30,993 nt of DNA from positions 5,272,216 to 5,303,208 of the forward strand of contig BFEA01000005.1 in assembly GCA_003427395.1 (NCBI GenBank). The letters run 5' to 3'. The stretch is from Chara braunii (taxonomy: Eukaryota; Streptophyta; Charophyceae; Charales; Characeae). Positions within the stretch are counted from its first letter, which is position 1. Each line of letters starts with the position of its first letter. Shown piece after piece: positions 9,640-17,500 of this stretch. The notes under the pieces were generated by a model, which saw nothing but the letters and a program-made list of their open reading frames with translations, ran no database searches and was not told the origin of the DNA. The position numbers and the translations under genes are program-made.

Positions 9640-9951
9640 TCATGTGGCATCTAAAAAGCGAGCCTCGGTCGGGATCTTATCAACCTGACACAAGGGACAC
9701 AGCCAAGGCTTACTGTCATTTCGGTATTGGATGCACGAGCCGTGGGCTCGTGCGACACACTGTCGACAATCTATCCATTCCGCATATCCTTCCCTGCTAG
9801 GGCGCATAGAGACCGAATATACGTGAGAAATTGCTTCACAAAAATAACAAAATTTTTCAGGCAGGGAGAGGAGAGATGAGGAGGAGAGGTGAGAGAGGGG
9901 AGTTGTAGGATTACCTTCGTCACCCATTGCCACCTGCCTGCCTCTTGCCAC
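9640..9951 (-). CDS. PHD-like zinc finger segment of pol, between RNase H and integrase
   Basis: The frame carries a C4-H-C3 pattern at 9849-9688. The ligands are CYFC, then CRQC, then HGSC (His plus Cys), then CPLC, with a Trp two residues before the last Cys pair (KPWLCPLC). That order and the Trp are hallmarks of PHD fingers, which in other proteins read histone H3 tails. A Ser-rich linker precedes it. It lies one base out of frame (+1) from the RNase H frame, which ends at 9920, so the two overlap by 32 bp. The same layout occurs in the second copy at 14287-13996. A role in targeting integration to chromatin is inference; a RING-like or simple structural finger is the alternative. Confidence 0.6.
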   Translation of the reverse strand: MARGRQVAMGDEGNPTTPLSHLSSSSLLSLPEKFCYFCEAISHVYSVSMRPSREGYAEWIDCRQCVARAHGSCIQYRNDSKPWLCPLCQVDKIPTEARFLDAT

Positions 9952-10126
9952 GTGGAAGGACTGCCACTTGTCCGTACTTGGGTTCGTTCGCCAACACCGG
10001 TTCCTTCCACGGGATGATCTCTTCTGCCTTAGGTACTTTAGCTGGTCGATGCAGACGTGTCAGTCCGTCCGCGTTGCCGTGACTCTCCGTCTTCCGATGG
10101 ATGATGGCGTACTGCCCAACGTCCAA
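9920..10126 (-). pseudogene. C-terminal end of gypsy RNase H after a frameshifting deletion
   Basis: This continues the RNase H in a new frame and contains GNADGLTRLH, the typical last catalytic region of Ty3/gypsy RNase H, followed by a Lys/Pro-rich connection. Compared with the second copy (14430-14475), 20 bp are missing at 10106/10107. That deletion causes the frame change. It ends at TGA inside the zinc-finger frame. Confidence 0.75.
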
Positions 10127-11468
10127 TCATGTCCGTGTAATTAGTAAGCCTTTTCAGTGCTAGCAAGGGCTCGTGATCAGTGACAAGGAGGACCTTTTGT
10201 CCGTACAGATACGGATGGAAGTGTTGGATTCCCCACACTACTGCGTAGCATTCGCCCTGTGGGGTCGAATCGTTTCTCCGTTCGTCTGGCACCGTGCGGG
10301 ACGCATATTCGATGACGTGTTCACGGCCGTCGTTCCCCTTTTGCGCCAAAATAGCGGAAATAGCCTCCGGTTGCCAATCCGTGATGAGAATGAACTGCTT
10401 CGCGGGGTCTGGCCGGATCAAAATAGGTGTCGTCGCCAGAGCTTCCTTGAGGGTCGCGAAGGCCTGTTCGAACTCTGCGTCCCAAGACTCCCAACTGAGG
10501 GGCTGGTCCTTCCGTAACAAGTTCGTTAAGGGTCGTGTAATCGTGGCGAAACCCTTGATGAAACGTCGATAGTACGAGGCTAACCCCAAGAAGGTTCGAA
10601 CTTGCATCAGTGGCGTGGGAACATGAGCTTCCTTTACCGCCGTGACCTTTCTCGAATCAGGCCGCAGTCCTCCACGTGTCATGACGTAGCCCAAGAACGA
10701 AATTTCCGAAAGAAAAAATTCGCTCTTTTCGAGCACAATCTTGAACCCAGCGTCTCTCAGAGCACCCAACATCCACTCAATATGCGGCGCATGGTCGTGA
10801 TAGGTCTCTGAATAGACCAGGATGTCGTCCATGTACACGATGACACAGAAGTTGATCATTCTCTGCGTTAACCATGTCTTGTTGACGAAGTTCTGAAACA
10901 TGACGTTCATGGCTCGCTGAAACGTGGCCAGCGCATTGCAAATCCCCATCGGACACCGAACCCACTGCCACGTGCCTTCAAATAGTATGAAGGCCGTCTT
11001 CGGCCGATCTTCCTCCTTAACCAAAATGTGATGGAAGTCATGCCAAATGTCGAACTTACTGAAATAATTAGCACATTCAATCGCATCCAGCAAATCATCA
11101 ATCCGGGGGAGGGGATACACATCTTTGATCGTGATGTCATTCGGTTTATGATAATCAATGCATATGTGAATCAATCCATTCATTTTTGGTACTAATACTA
11201 CCGGAAACGACCATGGTCCGGTGGCGGGTTCGATCCAAGCGCTTGCTTCAAATTCTCGAATCCGCTCGAGAGCCTTTCTCCGTTCTACCAGGGAATATCT
11301 GTAGGGTTTACAGTGAATTGGGGAATGATTTCCCGTTAGGATCTCGTGTTGTATGACTAATGACAGTCCAATGTCTGTGTCCGTCATACGAATCGCTCCT
11401 TTGTACTCCTTTAGAATATCTGCGATTAGGTGGTGAATCTCAGGTACACATCGAGGTACGTGCAACTC
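10038..11468 (-). CDS. Gypsy reverse transcriptase and RNase H (open block)
   Basis: This 475-codon frame has no stop between TAG 11471-11469 and its end. It copies element RNA into DNA and removes the RNA strand. RT motifs: WSFPVVLVPK (about residues 85-94), catalytic Asp139 in FSKFDIWHDFHH, PMGICNALATFQRAM, and the YMDD box at 211-214. The connection SFLGYVMTRGGLRPD follows. RNase H acidic residues are Asp363 (ITDW), Glu405 (GECYAVVWG) and Asp430 (VTDHEPLLALKRL). FDIWHDFHH departs from the usual DLRSGYHQ pattern. The true polyprotein extends upstream through the TAG in the same frame. The end is frameshifted by a 20-bp deletion. No ATG opens the frame. Confidence 0.95.
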   Translation of the reverse strand, partial: ELHVPRCVPEIHHLIADILKEYKGAIRMTDTDIGLSLVIQHEILTGNHSPIHCKPYRYSLVERRKALERIREFEASAWIEPATGPWSFPVVLVPKMNGLIHICIDYHKPNDITIKDVYPLPRIDDLLDAIECANYFSKFDIWHDFHHILVKEEDRPKTAFILFEGTWQWVRCPMGICNALATFQRAMNVMFQNFVNKTWLTQRMINFCVIVYMDDILVYSETYHDHAPHIEWMLGALRDAGFKIVLEKSEFFLSEISFLGYVMTRGGLRPDSRKVTAVKEAHVPTPLMQVRTFLGLASYYRRFIKGFATITRPLTNLLRKDQPLSWESWDAEFEQAFATLKEALATTPILIRPDPAKQFILITDWQPEAISAILAQKGNDGREHVIEYASRTVPDERRNDSTPQGECYAVVWGIQHFHPYLYGQKVLLVTDHEPLLALKRLTNYTDMIGRWAVRHHPSEDGESRQRGRTDTSASTS

Positions 11469-12330
11469 CTACGACTCATCCCATATCCTTACATCGATGT
11501 GTTTTGTATTCACCCGCTTGACATTTTCTGGCGGGGGCGCGGAGATAAATGAGTTATCTGATCGCCAGGAGAACACCATGGCCATCATCTGTGCATCTTG
11601 TTCCCGGATGACCATGTGTTCTTCAGGTATTACCCCGTCTCGAATGTCTTGCCACGACACAGGTTTTCTTGCAATTTTGATCCCGAGTCCGTTCTCAAGG
11701 CGCTCAGGGGGTTCCAAAGAGTTAATCTCTACCCCCAATCGTAACAATCGAATTTCTTTTGCGGGTGTCAATAAAGACTTCGAGAAATCCGTGATATCGC
11801 AGTAGTGCCTTTTGTCATTGTATCGGGCGAGAAGAGGAGAGATCCCTTCGTACAGGTTTCGAGGGGGTTCCAAAGAATCGACCATCCTTGAAATCTGTAC
11901 GAGAGGTTCTCCCATAATCATAGCCTGTGTTCTCTGCAAATCTTGGTTAATCCTGCTCGACGCTTTAGCATTTATCCGTTGCACGGGGTAATAGATACGT
12001 TCTTGTGCCATCTCCAGGATTACGGGATCATCATCATCATCGTTGTTGTCTGCGTCCTTGGATGTCTGCCCGTTGTCCCAGGTAATCATGCGAAGGGTCC
12101 TTGTCATCGCGGGAGAAACTCGTGGGGCTATGTTAGCGGTAGTACGAAGGGTCAGTCTCATTGGTACCACATAGGGTTTCCCACCCGTATTTCGGAGGAC
12201 AATCGATCGTCTTTCGAAGTCCACTACCCATAATGAAATAGCCAACACAACGGCTCTTAAATCGATGATAAAATTATATGGAATTCCCCATACCTCAATG
12301 TCGCATTCCGCGGATTTCCATGGGATGGGT
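11469..12330 (-). pseudogene. Gypsy protease and pol linker, active-site motif altered
   Basis: This is in frame with the RT block and separated from it only by TAG 11471-11469. Near its start it reads WGIPYNFIIDLRAVVLAIS. The context and position match a retropepsin active-site loop, where Asp is normally followed by Ser/Thr-Gly-Ala; here Asp is followed by Leu-Arg. The rest is a charged linker with an Asp run and no other domain I can name. The protease is probably inactive even apart from the stop. Assignment rests on position and the IID core. Confidence 0.6.
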
Positions 12331-12795
12331 TTAATCCACAGGAAGTGATGAATCTTTTTGGATTAGTCCTAAGCGTATGGGATCGGAAGTACCTGCGGCA
12401 TTTTCGTCTGGTGTTGGTCCTTTCGCTTTTGTATTTGCTGCTCGGGTAAGAGCAAACCGTTTCCGATTTGCTTTGCAATGCTGCAACATACGTTCGTTGG
12501 CCTGTTCTGATATCGAAAGCAGATGACCGATAGGAAGGGGGATTCGGTGATCTAAGGCTCGTATGATGTTTAGAACATCGATTTCCTTTGTGACGAAAGT
12601 GGGTCCTCCCGGCTCCATCTCTCCTGAAGAAGGTCGCCACTCCGCCACTTCTCGTTGTTCAAGCGCGGGTCTAATCGTACCGATCATCCCAAGCCCCGGG
12701 TATCCCAGTGTTACATACTGATCCAAGGGAATAAGCTTCGCAGCCTCCTCCATTGACGCTAGCATGGTTCCGCTTCCCTCTATTTCTTCCATCAA
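12331..12795 (-). pseudogene. Gypsy gag-pol junction segment
   Basis: This open frame lies between the gag stop at 12857-12855 and the protease. It is mostly charged and helical (EEAAKLIPLDQYVTLGYPG, AEWRPSSGEMEPGGPTFV). I know no named domain for it. It is one base out of frame with the protease segment; the shift lies near 12330, just before KPIPWKSAECDIEVWG. Confidence 0.5.
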
Positions 12796-12854
12796 TGCTC
12801 CTGCCCGTCCCGGTCCTTAGCGATTGGTGCTGCAGCTACTGGTGCGGCTCCGAC

Positions 12855-13909
12855 TCATTGTTGCGGGGGCCGGTGGGGGCAATCCCAGGCTATGTGCCCT
12901 GGTTGGTGACATGTATAGCGGACATTCAGATTGCCTGGGATCCCGGCAGAAGGCGGTGCTGGAGCCAATCCGTGTTATATCGGTGCGACACACACTGCGA
13001 TGGGTCGCATCAATCTCATCATAGCCTCGATCCGAGCATTGTGTTCCCGCTGCTCCTTCTTGCTCTCCTGAATCAAATTAACCAATGTTTTGGTTAGTTC
13101 GTGCAAGGCGGTCGAATCGTTTGATAGTGCGGGATTTTCGATCGGCGGTGAGGACACTGTCATTACGGGAGCGGATACGTTTGCAATCACACTTGGAACC
13201 GATCGTTTAGGGGTGATCTGCTCTAGATAGGTGACCGGGCCAGATACAAATCCCATGTTTTCGAATTTGTTTTGCAACGCGGCCAGCTCAGCCTTAGCCC
13301 CTGCTAGTTCAGACGAGTCTCCTTCCCTAGAGTAATCCTCTCCTTTTAGGAAACTCGCAGCAAATTTTTTCGCTCCATCTCTTCTGCAACGGCCATGATC
13401 TGTTGCAGCGTATGATTAATGGGGGAGAACTGTTTTTGCAGTTTCGCCCTCATCGTTCTGTTGCGAAGTCCGTCGATGAACAAATCTCTTCCTACTTGCT
13501 CACCTCGCTCTGTTTTCACAAACATTCGGTAAAATCAGTTTCGATATTCTGTGACAGACTCGAGGGGTTTCTGGACCCGATCTTTAATCATAAAGAGCGC
13601 TTGTTCTGGATGGATATAATCAAACCGCTTCATAAAATCTCGCTTTGGAAGATCCACCCATACATAGGTACTAAACCAATGATGAGCGTCCCCTCCTAAT
13701 CGAGCGGGGATGTTCACCCGAGCTTCGTTGTCATCATACTGCTGCGCCCGGAGCGTAGCTAACCATGCTCCAGCAAGATGATGCGCAGGATCAAACAAAT
13801 AGAGATCTGGTGGCGTCATAGGAGTCCGTGCTCGCAGTACACGTTGATTAGGATTTTGTTGCTGATTGGGGTTCTGTTGCAGATTCGGATTCTGTGGATT
13901 AACGTTCAT
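12855..13909 (-). pseudogene. Gypsy gag with defective zinc knuckle
   Basis: Gag packages element RNA into virus-like particles. The start at ATG 13909 is followed by an Asn/Gln/Pro-rich leader. A capsid region of the Retrotrans_gag type follows (AWLATLRAQQYDDNEARV, LGGDAHHWFSTYV). The frame continues through TGA at 13537-13535, shifts by one base in an A-run near 13368, continues to TAA at 12977-12975, then reaches a CCHC knuckle and TGA 12857-12855. The knuckle reads VRYTCHQPGHIAWDC. The first Cys of CX2CX4HX4C is Arg (codon 12920-12918), so zinc and RNA binding are likely lost. Length and order are normal for gypsy gag. Confidence 0.8.
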
Positions 13910-13995
13910 GTTGGCTGCCCGTCAATTAGTCGATCTGCTTCTAGTAACGACGGGGTCGCGTCTATGCGCGTTCCGGGGTCGAGGTCGCCCTCGGT

Positions 13996-14830
13996 TAGCC
14001 TCGGTCGGGATCTTATCAACCCGACACAAGGGACACAGCCAAGGCTTACTATCATTTCGATATTGGATGCACGAGCAGTGGGCCCGTGCGACACACTATC
14101 GACAATCTATCAATTCCGCATATCCTTTCCCGTTAGGGCGCATAGAGACTGAATATTCACGAGAAATTGCTTCACAAAAATAACAAAATTTATCAGGCAG
14201 GGAGAGGAGAGATGAGGAGGAGAGGGGAGAGAGGGGAGTTGTAGGATTACCTCCGTCACCCATTGCCACCTGCCTGCCTCTTGCCACGTGGAAGGACTGC
14301 CACTTGTCCGTAATTGGTTCCGTTCGCCGACGGCAATTCCTTCCACGGGATGATCTCTTCTGCCTTAGGCACCTTAGCTGGTCGATGCAGACGTGTCAGT
14401 CCGTCCGCGTTGCCGTGCCTCTCCGTCTTCCGATGGCTGATGTCGAAGTCGTACTCCTGTAGGCGTACTGCCCAACGTCCAATCATGCCCGTGTAATTAG
14501 TAAGCCTTTTCAATGCTAGCAAGGGCTCGTGATCAGTAACAAGGAGGAACTTTTGTCCGTACAGATACGGATGGAAGTGTTGGATTCCCCACACTACTGC
14601 GTAGCATTCGCCCTGTGTGGCCGAATCGTTTCTCCGTTTGTCTGGCACCGTGCGGGACGCATATTCGATGACGTGTTCACGGCCATCGTTCCCCTTCTGC
14701 GCCAAAATAGCGGAAATAGCCTCCGGCTGCCAATCCGGTATGAGAATGAACTGCTTCGCGGGGTCCGGCCGGATCAAAATAGGTGTCGTTGCCAGAGCTT
14801 CCTTGAGGGTCGCGAAGGCCTGTTCGCACT
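13996..14830 (-). mobile_element. Second, partial copy of the same gypsy family (RNase H and zinc finger)
   Basis: The segment closely matches 9661-10470. Open frame 14777-14256 encodes the RNase H with GECYAVVWG, VTDHEPLLALKRL and the terminal GNADGLTRLH, in one frame because this copy keeps the 20 bp that the first copy lost. The first RNase H acidic residue lies in IPDW rather than ITDW. The zinc-finger frame (from 14287) has TAG in place of the Gln of CRQC. At 13996 it joins the leader of the first copy's gag; at about 14830 it joins direct repeat A. It is a rearranged fragment. Confidence 0.9.
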
Positions 14831-14924
14831 TTCGCTCCTCGGCTCTCCTGCGCTCCTTCGCTCCTCTGCTGCTGACTGTTGGCCTTGATCCCGGTACCCG
14901 CCGGCTGAAAGTCTAGTGTTGTAA

Positions 14925-14979
14925 CCAATAGGGCTGAGCCTAAGCCTAAGACAAATTACTGCAAAATTCAATATAAACT
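14925..14979 (+). promoter_or_regulatory. CCAAT and TATA-like pair in repeat A
   Basis: CCAAT at 14925 and ATATAAAC at 14971 are about 45 bp apart, and both are kept in repeat B (24903 and 24951). They are candidate Pol II promoter elements; transcription is not shown by sequence. Confidence 0.35.
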
Positions 14980-15253
14980 ATTGCCGCACGGCACGCAGGC
15001 CTACCAAAATTCCTCAAGGTCGCTCCTCTGCCCATGGACCAAACTCACGACTGCCGACCTATGACGCCTGCCGCTCATAGGGCCTGGCTCCGTCCACGAC
15101 CGTCAACCTCCCGCGTCTACTTTTTCTCGCACACCCTAATTACTGCCCAAAGCAACACCACTTCCGATGACGCACGCCGTATGAACGCAGATGTACCATG
15201 GTCACTTCAATTAAAAAAAAAAATTCCTAGTTTTAATCAAAGCCAAAAATTTT

Positions 15254-15271
15254 GCCGGCGGAGACGCCGAC
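15254..15271 (+). ncRNA. GNRA-loop hairpin in repeat A
   Basis: GCCGGCG-GAGA-CGCCGAC forms a stem closed by a GAGA (GNRA) tetraloop with one mismatch. Copy B (25261-25278) has GTCGGCG and TGCCGAC, which pairs fully if one G-U is allowed. Confidence 0.4.
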
Positions 15272-16192
15272 TCTATAACATCAAAATAAAAATCATCACG
15301 CACGTCTCAGAACTGCGTGCTCACACACTTCCTACTTTCAGTCAACCATTTAGTCAATGTGAACAAAACGCAACCGCGACTTCGCACGGTATACTAAAAT
15401 TTTGAACGAAACTTATTTTTTGTCACTTGCAAAAACCAGGGCGAATACCCTTGTAAGGGTATTTGCGCCGACAGCTTACCGGACCTTATTAAACGACGTC
15501 CCCGTCGCGTCGAATAATCAAAAGCTATCAATTCATCCATAACTTCAAATGCTGACGAGAAAAGATTCAATCCGATTGGCCGACTGACTCCGTTCGAGTG
15601 TTTAACAGACAGTACCCAATACGTCTTGCTGCTGCCAGGGTTTCAACATGGATCTCCTGCAAACGTAGGTGTACTAGATCAGTACTACAACGTAAAGTTC
15701 ATGCTGGGTAGTTGCTGAAAATCCTCTCCCTTTGTCCTAGACACCTGCCGGTTCATCGTTGGGTGTCCTATTTAGTCATCGTCCAAGGGTCATAACTTAA
15801 GACGCGGGCCCTAACCGAGACCTTTTGAAGGCACCATCATCTTCCTCACAAAAATATCCACAAAAATATAAACTTTTTATCACAGATTCCTCCTGCAGTC
15901 TAGTACAGTAGAGTCAGGTCTCCATCTTGGTCCACCATAGTCTGGTTGATCGAGCCAGATCTACGGTCCACCGCGTTGTTATATTAGCGGCAGTGCCCTC
16001 GTTGGTTGCGCAACGATAAGCAAATTTCCTGATAAACACTTTATAAGGACTCTTAAAAAAAACACGACAGACTCGACTCTTATCCCTCCGACATCCCGCG
16101 GGAATAAGACTCTCTGAGGCGGCCACACCCCTCAAGCCTTACCCTTTGGTGAAACGTGGGTCCGCTGACAGGTTGCGCCAATCAGCAGCCAA

Positions 16193-16234
16193 CACTAGGG
16201 GTTGCGCCCTAGTGATGCTAGATTAACCCCTAGT
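16193..16234. promoter_or_regulatory. Two mutually exclusive hairpins
   Basis: CACTAGGG (16193-16200) pairs with CCCTAGTG (16207-16214) around GTTGCG. The overlapping ACTAGGGGTT (16194-16203) pairs perfectly over 10 bp with AACCCCTAGT (16225-16234). Only one can form at a time, as in switch-like RNAs. Function unknown. Confidence 0.45.
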
Positions 16235-16603
16235 TGGGTCTTTCATATATGTCTTAAGACTAGCGTCATAGTGACTGAACGATGTGTCGCAATAACTCAG
16301 GCCTACTTCGGGACTACGCAGAGGTCTGTTTTCACTCAAAGGCATTCACCAATTCTCTATGGGACGACATAGAGAGCACTGCATCCTCTCCAAAATCCAC
16401 AAAATTTCACCTTCAGATTCACAGGGTCGTGGCCTCCCACTTGATCAGAGTAAAGCAGAACACACATCTTAAAGACATCTCTCAAAATTTTATCAATTTG
16501 CGACGTTCCAAAATTTCACCAATGAATAATAATTTCTCTTGTTTTTTCTCGTCAGACTTTATCATCCAACCTGCTTTCCATGCCATTTCAAATCATTTAA
16601 CCA

Positions 16604-16704
16604 CCTTCCACCTTTGAAGGGGACTCACTCATAAAATCTCACAACCACCTCCCTCACGGAGGGTAATCAATCATAAATTTTTACAATCACCTCCCACATG
16701 GAGG
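16604..16704. repeat. Three tandem hairpin units, period 42-44 bp
   Basis: CCTTC/GAAGG at 16604-16620, CCTCC/GGAGG at 16648-16662 and CCTCC/GGAGG at 16690-16704. The stem changed from T-A to C-G at the same place on both arms. The latter two units share GGGTAATCAATCATAAA downstream. Confidence 0.65.
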
Positions 16705-16733
16705 GTAATCAATCATAAACACTCATTACTGAG

Positions 16734-16751
16734 AGACCAACTTATGGGTCT
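16734..16751. repeat. Hairpin with AACTTA loop
   Basis: AGACC (16734-16738) and GGTCT (16747-16751) enclose AACTTATG. The loop core AACTTA is the one found in the array at 20.9-22.1 kb. Confidence 0.45.
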
Positions 16752-16956
16752 TCATCTCAGCTCAACAATTAACATTCGGCATGGACAAGCATTTAAGTCT
16801 CAAGAGACTCATAAATCCCTTAGGATTCTCACACATTTTTCCAAAACGAACTGCGTTCCCCTTACTCATACTCGAGCCTATTTTCTGTCCGTAGACAGAT
16901 TGCGCGAGTGTATCGAAGAGAAGACAGATTGCACATCTCACATTTACAAAACATAC

Positions 16957-16977
16957 GAGATGTATCATGTACATCTC
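16957..16977. repeat. 8-bp hairpin
   Basis: GAGATGTA and TACATCTC are perfect arms around TCATG. Confidence 0.6.
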
Positions 16978-17120
16978 TCACATAAAAACTAATCATTATA
17001 CATCAGGATAAACCCACAAATGTGAGAGTGATAGTGATCGTCAGACAAAGAGGTAGTCTCAAGTTAAAATATCTCACTTCAAAAGGAACCAAAATAGCCT
17101 AAAAGCCACACACATACTCA

Positions 17121-17140
17121 GAGTTGAACAACCTCAACTC
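17121..17140. repeat. 7-bp hairpin
   Basis: GAGTTGA and TCAACTC are perfect arms around six bases. Confidence 0.55.
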
Positions 17141-17455
17141 AAGGATATGCATGATAATCCCTACCACAGGGTCATTCTGTCTTATCAGTTCCTTACCGGA
17201 CCTTATTGCTAAACTCTCATTCGCTCTCTAAACTTTTATCTCTTTCAATGGTCCTGATCATGCAATAATAACAATAATATATTTTGTAATGCTATGTATC
17301 GTAATGAAGAAGTAATAATCATGAATAAATAATAACACCATGATCAAGTTAAATTTTTCAACCATGAAGGTTTTCAAATGCAACAATAATAATAAATATT
17401 ATATAATAATTTTCGAGGCTTTGACAAAAATATACTGTGTCGAGGGGCAGTATAA

Positions 17456-17500
17456 CCCTTTCTCAAAGGGGTAACATCTTATTCTTGAGTCTTACTCAAG
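17456..17500. repeat. Pair of adjacent hairpins
   Basis: CCCTTT/AAAGGG with loop CTC (17456-17470), then CTTGAGT/ACTCAAG with loop CTT (17484-17500). Different stems, same tight three-base loop size. Confidence 0.55.

Larger units (their letters stand above)
6673..13909 (-). mobile_element. Ty3/gypsy LTR retrotransposon, decayed, minus strand
   Basis: In minus-strand order the segment carries gag with a zinc knuckle, an aspartic protease region, reverse transcriptase, RNase H, a PHD-like zinc finger, integrase and an extra acidic ORF. RT before integrase is the Ty3/gypsy order. Several in-frame stops and frameshifts break every reading frame except the RT/RNase H block, so the copy cannot move on its own. 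No chromodomain follows the integrase. Neither LTR can be shown: the upstream side is replaced at 13996 by a fragment of a second copy, and the downstream side is unassigned DNA. Confidence 0.9.
14837..15473 (+). repeat. Long direct repeat A
   Basis: It matches 24815-25480 base for base over most of its length, with scattered substitutions and a 27-bp gap near 15118. It starts CCTCGGCTCTCCTG and ends in GCCGACA just after a 9-bp hairpin, AATACCCTT/AAGGGTATT (15444-15463). A CCAAT box (14925-14929) and a TATA-like ATATAAACT (14971-14979) sit at promoter spacing. This could be an LTR (repeat B carries TGTCGG just upstream and CCGACA at its end) or a piece of a larger repeat. The frame at 15034-15405 ends at the same point as one in copy B but has no recognised product. 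Confidence 0.75.

Noticed and set aside
15444-15473. Helitron 3' end (terminal hairpin)
   Set aside because: The hairpin at the end of repeats A and B is suggestive, but no CTRR follows and no Helitron protein is present.
15560-15690. Degenerate integrase after repeat A
   Set aside because: One short phrase (IGRLTPFEC, then LLLPGF) recalls integrase, but no catalytic motif or continuous frame supports it.
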